This document shows, piece by piece, positions 5,112-5,974 of a DNA stretch of 5,974 nucleotides; the stretch's first letter is position 1, and every line of letters starts with the position of its first letter. Source of the DNA: Lachnospiraceae bacterium (GTDB lineage Bacteria > Bacillota_A > Clostridia > Lachnospirales > Lachnospiraceae); assembly GCA_009911175.1 (NCBI GenBank), contig QXWX01000184.1, positions 1 to 5,974 on the forward strand, in the 5' to 3' direction. Made by a program: the position numbers and the translations under genes. The notes under the pieces were generated by a model. It searched no databases and had not been told where the DNA came from. It saw only the letters and a program-made list of their open reading frames with translations.

Positions 5112-5837
5112 ATGCCATTTCAAAAGATTGTCATGCCTACAATGAAAGAATTGTTTGTACGCCAGATGGAGTCCATGATCCTGTCCGGAGAGCTTGCCGC
5201 CGGAGAGCAGCTTCCCAATGAGCGGGACCTGGCCGCCCAGATGAACATCAGCAGGACGGTGGTCAATTCGGGGATCCAGGAGCTTGCGAAGAACGGGTTT
5301 GTATGCATCGTCCCAAGAAAAGGAACCTTTGTCAATGATTTTCTGCGGCAGGGAAATCTGGGAACTCTGACCTCCATCTTCCACCACAGCGGCGGGCAGT
5401 TTGACATGTCCATGCTGACTGCGTTGATGGAATACCGTTCTATCAATGAACAGAAGTGCGCCCGGCTGGCGGCGGAACGCCATACGGAGGACGATCTGAA
5501 ACGGATGTTTGAACTGCTGGAGCAGATGGAAGCCTGCCGTGACCCGGAGGAATGCGCAGAGGTCAGCACCCGGTTCCATCATGCCATTTTCCTTGCCACA
5601 CAGAATCTGATCTATCCCCTGATGTACAATTCCTTTGGGGAAATGAGTTTGGCAGTGACGCGGATCCTCTTCCGCCACCTCCCGCTTTCTCAGATCTGCA
5701 CTGCCATGCGCAGCGTTGCGGAGGCTATCGCGGCACGGGATGCGGATCAGGCAGAAGAGCTGATGGCGGAGCATACGGTACGGTGCAGCCAGATCCTGAT
5801 GGAGCAGTATCCATTCGGACCAGTAGGGACAGAATGA
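5112..5837 (+). CDS. GntR-family transcriptional regulator, FadR/FCD subfamily
   Basis: The 241-residue protein has the length expected of FadR-type regulators. Residues about 8-75 form the GntR winged helix-turn-helix, with the hallmark LPNERDLA (34-41), the recognition-helix region SRTVV (47-51) and the wing PRKGTFV (68-74). Residues about 98-230 form the all-helical FCD ligand-binding and dimerisation domain, with EYRSINE (107-113) and RFHHAIF (154-160). By motif alignment the usual four metal ligands (Asp, His, His, His) appear as S152, H156, M199 and H221, so two seem lost. It is transcribed divergently from the oxidoreductase operon, and a FadR-type palindrome lies at both promoters. 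It is therefore most likely an autoregulated repressor released by a small molecule linked to the operon, probably its substrate (inference). Some FCD regulators activate, so the sign is not proven. No clear terminator follows; a new promoter begins at 5851. Confidence 0.95.
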   Translation: MPFQKIVMPTMKELFVRQMESMILSGELAAGEQLPNERDLAAQMNISRTVVNSGIQELAKNGFVCIVPRKGTFVNDFLRQGNLGTLTSIFHHSGGQFDMSMLTALMEYRSINEQKCARLAAERHTEDDLKRMFELLEQMEACRDPEECAEVSTRFHHAIFLATQNLIYPLMYNSFGEMSLAVTRILFRHLPLSQICTAMRSVAEAIAARDADQAEELMAEHTVRCSQILMEQYPFGPVGTE

Positions 5838-5850
5838 TACTTATTATTCG

Positions 5851-5879
5851 TTGTACTAGTACAGTATTGCGTATATAAT
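5851..5879 (+). promoter_or_regulatory. Strong predicted promoter with overlapping palindrome at the right edge
   Basis: TTGTAC (5851-5856), a 17-bp spacer and a perfect TATAAT (5874-5879). The -35 and the start of the spacer are covered by the perfect 12-bp palindrome TGTACTAGTACA (5852-5863), a likely operator. The palindrome differs from the TGGTCTGACCA sites, so the downstream gene is probably under another regulator. Transcription should start near 5886 and run out of the window. The promoter begins 13 nt after the GntR stop codon. Confidence 0.7.
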
Positions 5880-5974
5880 GGTGAATAATGTGCCTGAATA
5901 TTTTTGTCAGGACAAGGCGGAGGAAAGAGGCGATGCGGTGGCATCGTTGATTGACGACAACGCAGTGCTGGCAG
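5880..5974 (+). other. Hairpin-rich leader or 5' end of a gene cut by the window edge
   Basis: Three consecutive short stems can form: CCTGA with TCAGG (5893-5897, 5907-5911), CGATGC with GCATCG (5931-5936, 5941-5946, 4-nt loop) and CGTTG with CAACG (5945-5949, 5958-5962); the last two share two bases. GGAGG at 5919-5923 resembles a ribosome binding site, but the well-spaced ATG at 5933 meets a stop after five codons. The frame from ATG 5878, which includes GTG 5938, stays open to the edge, but 5878 lies upstream of the predicted transcription start. The stretch may be a structured leader RNA, a leader peptide region or the start of a protein. I do not recognise it. Confidence 0.35.

Noticed and set aside
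5094..5774. 226-codon minus-strand frame opposite the GntR gene
   Set aside because: It is antisense to a regulator with diagnostic motifs and shows no domain.
5005..5877. The 12-mer ATTGCGTATATA present at 5005-5016 and 5866-5877
   Set aside because: About one chance 12-mer repeat is expected in a window of this size; both copies lie in -10-like AT-rich DNA.
5933..5950. Start codon ATG at 5933 behind GGAGG as the next gene's start
   Set aside because: The frame ends after five codons; kept only as a possible leader peptide within the edge region.

Overview
The window looks like a chromosomal segment of an anaerobic Bacillota, most like a gut-type Clostridia/Lachnospiraceae genome. This is inferred from strong purine-rich ribosome binding sites (AGGAGG type), fairly GC-rich coding DNA next to AT-rich intergenic DNA, and the gene families present. 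The genus cannot be fixed from the sequence.

Layout: four genes run leftward as a probable operon, read from about 4820 down to 119. The order of transcription is a polytopic membrane protein (3917-4777), a CrtI/retinol-saturase-type FAD oxidoreductase (2293-3825), an NAD(P)H-dependent flavin reductase with a C-terminal plant-type [2Fe-2S] ferredoxin domain (1125-2291), and a second polytopic membrane protein (119-1039). A GntR-family regulator of the FadR/FCD type (5112-5837) is transcribed divergently. The intergenic region (4778-5111) holds two good sigma-A promoters facing away from each other. Just downstream of each predicted start site lies an identical 11-bp palindrome, TGGTCTGACCA, which fits the FadR-type GntR operator class. 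At the right edge (5851-5974) a strong promoter overlaps a different 12-bp palindrome and is followed by a hairpin-rich leader for a gene lying outside the window.

How it may work together (inference): electrons from NAD(P)H pass through FAD and the [2Fe-2S] domain of the reductase to the CrtI-like flavoenzyme, which in an anaerobe would most plausibly reduce or isomerise a hydrophobic polyene, isoprenoid or steroid-like molecule. The two membrane proteins share collinear motifs (N-x2-EA-x3-D, then AY-x2-WN) and appear to be homologues that could carry, anchor or modify that substrate. The FCD regulator has lost two of the usual metal ligands and may sense the substrate directly. No recognised pathway name could be attached; the cassette is the best candidate here for an undescribed system.

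No tRNA, rRNA, CRISPR array, transposase or complete insertion sequence was seen. Most other long open frames are antisense shadows of these five genes.
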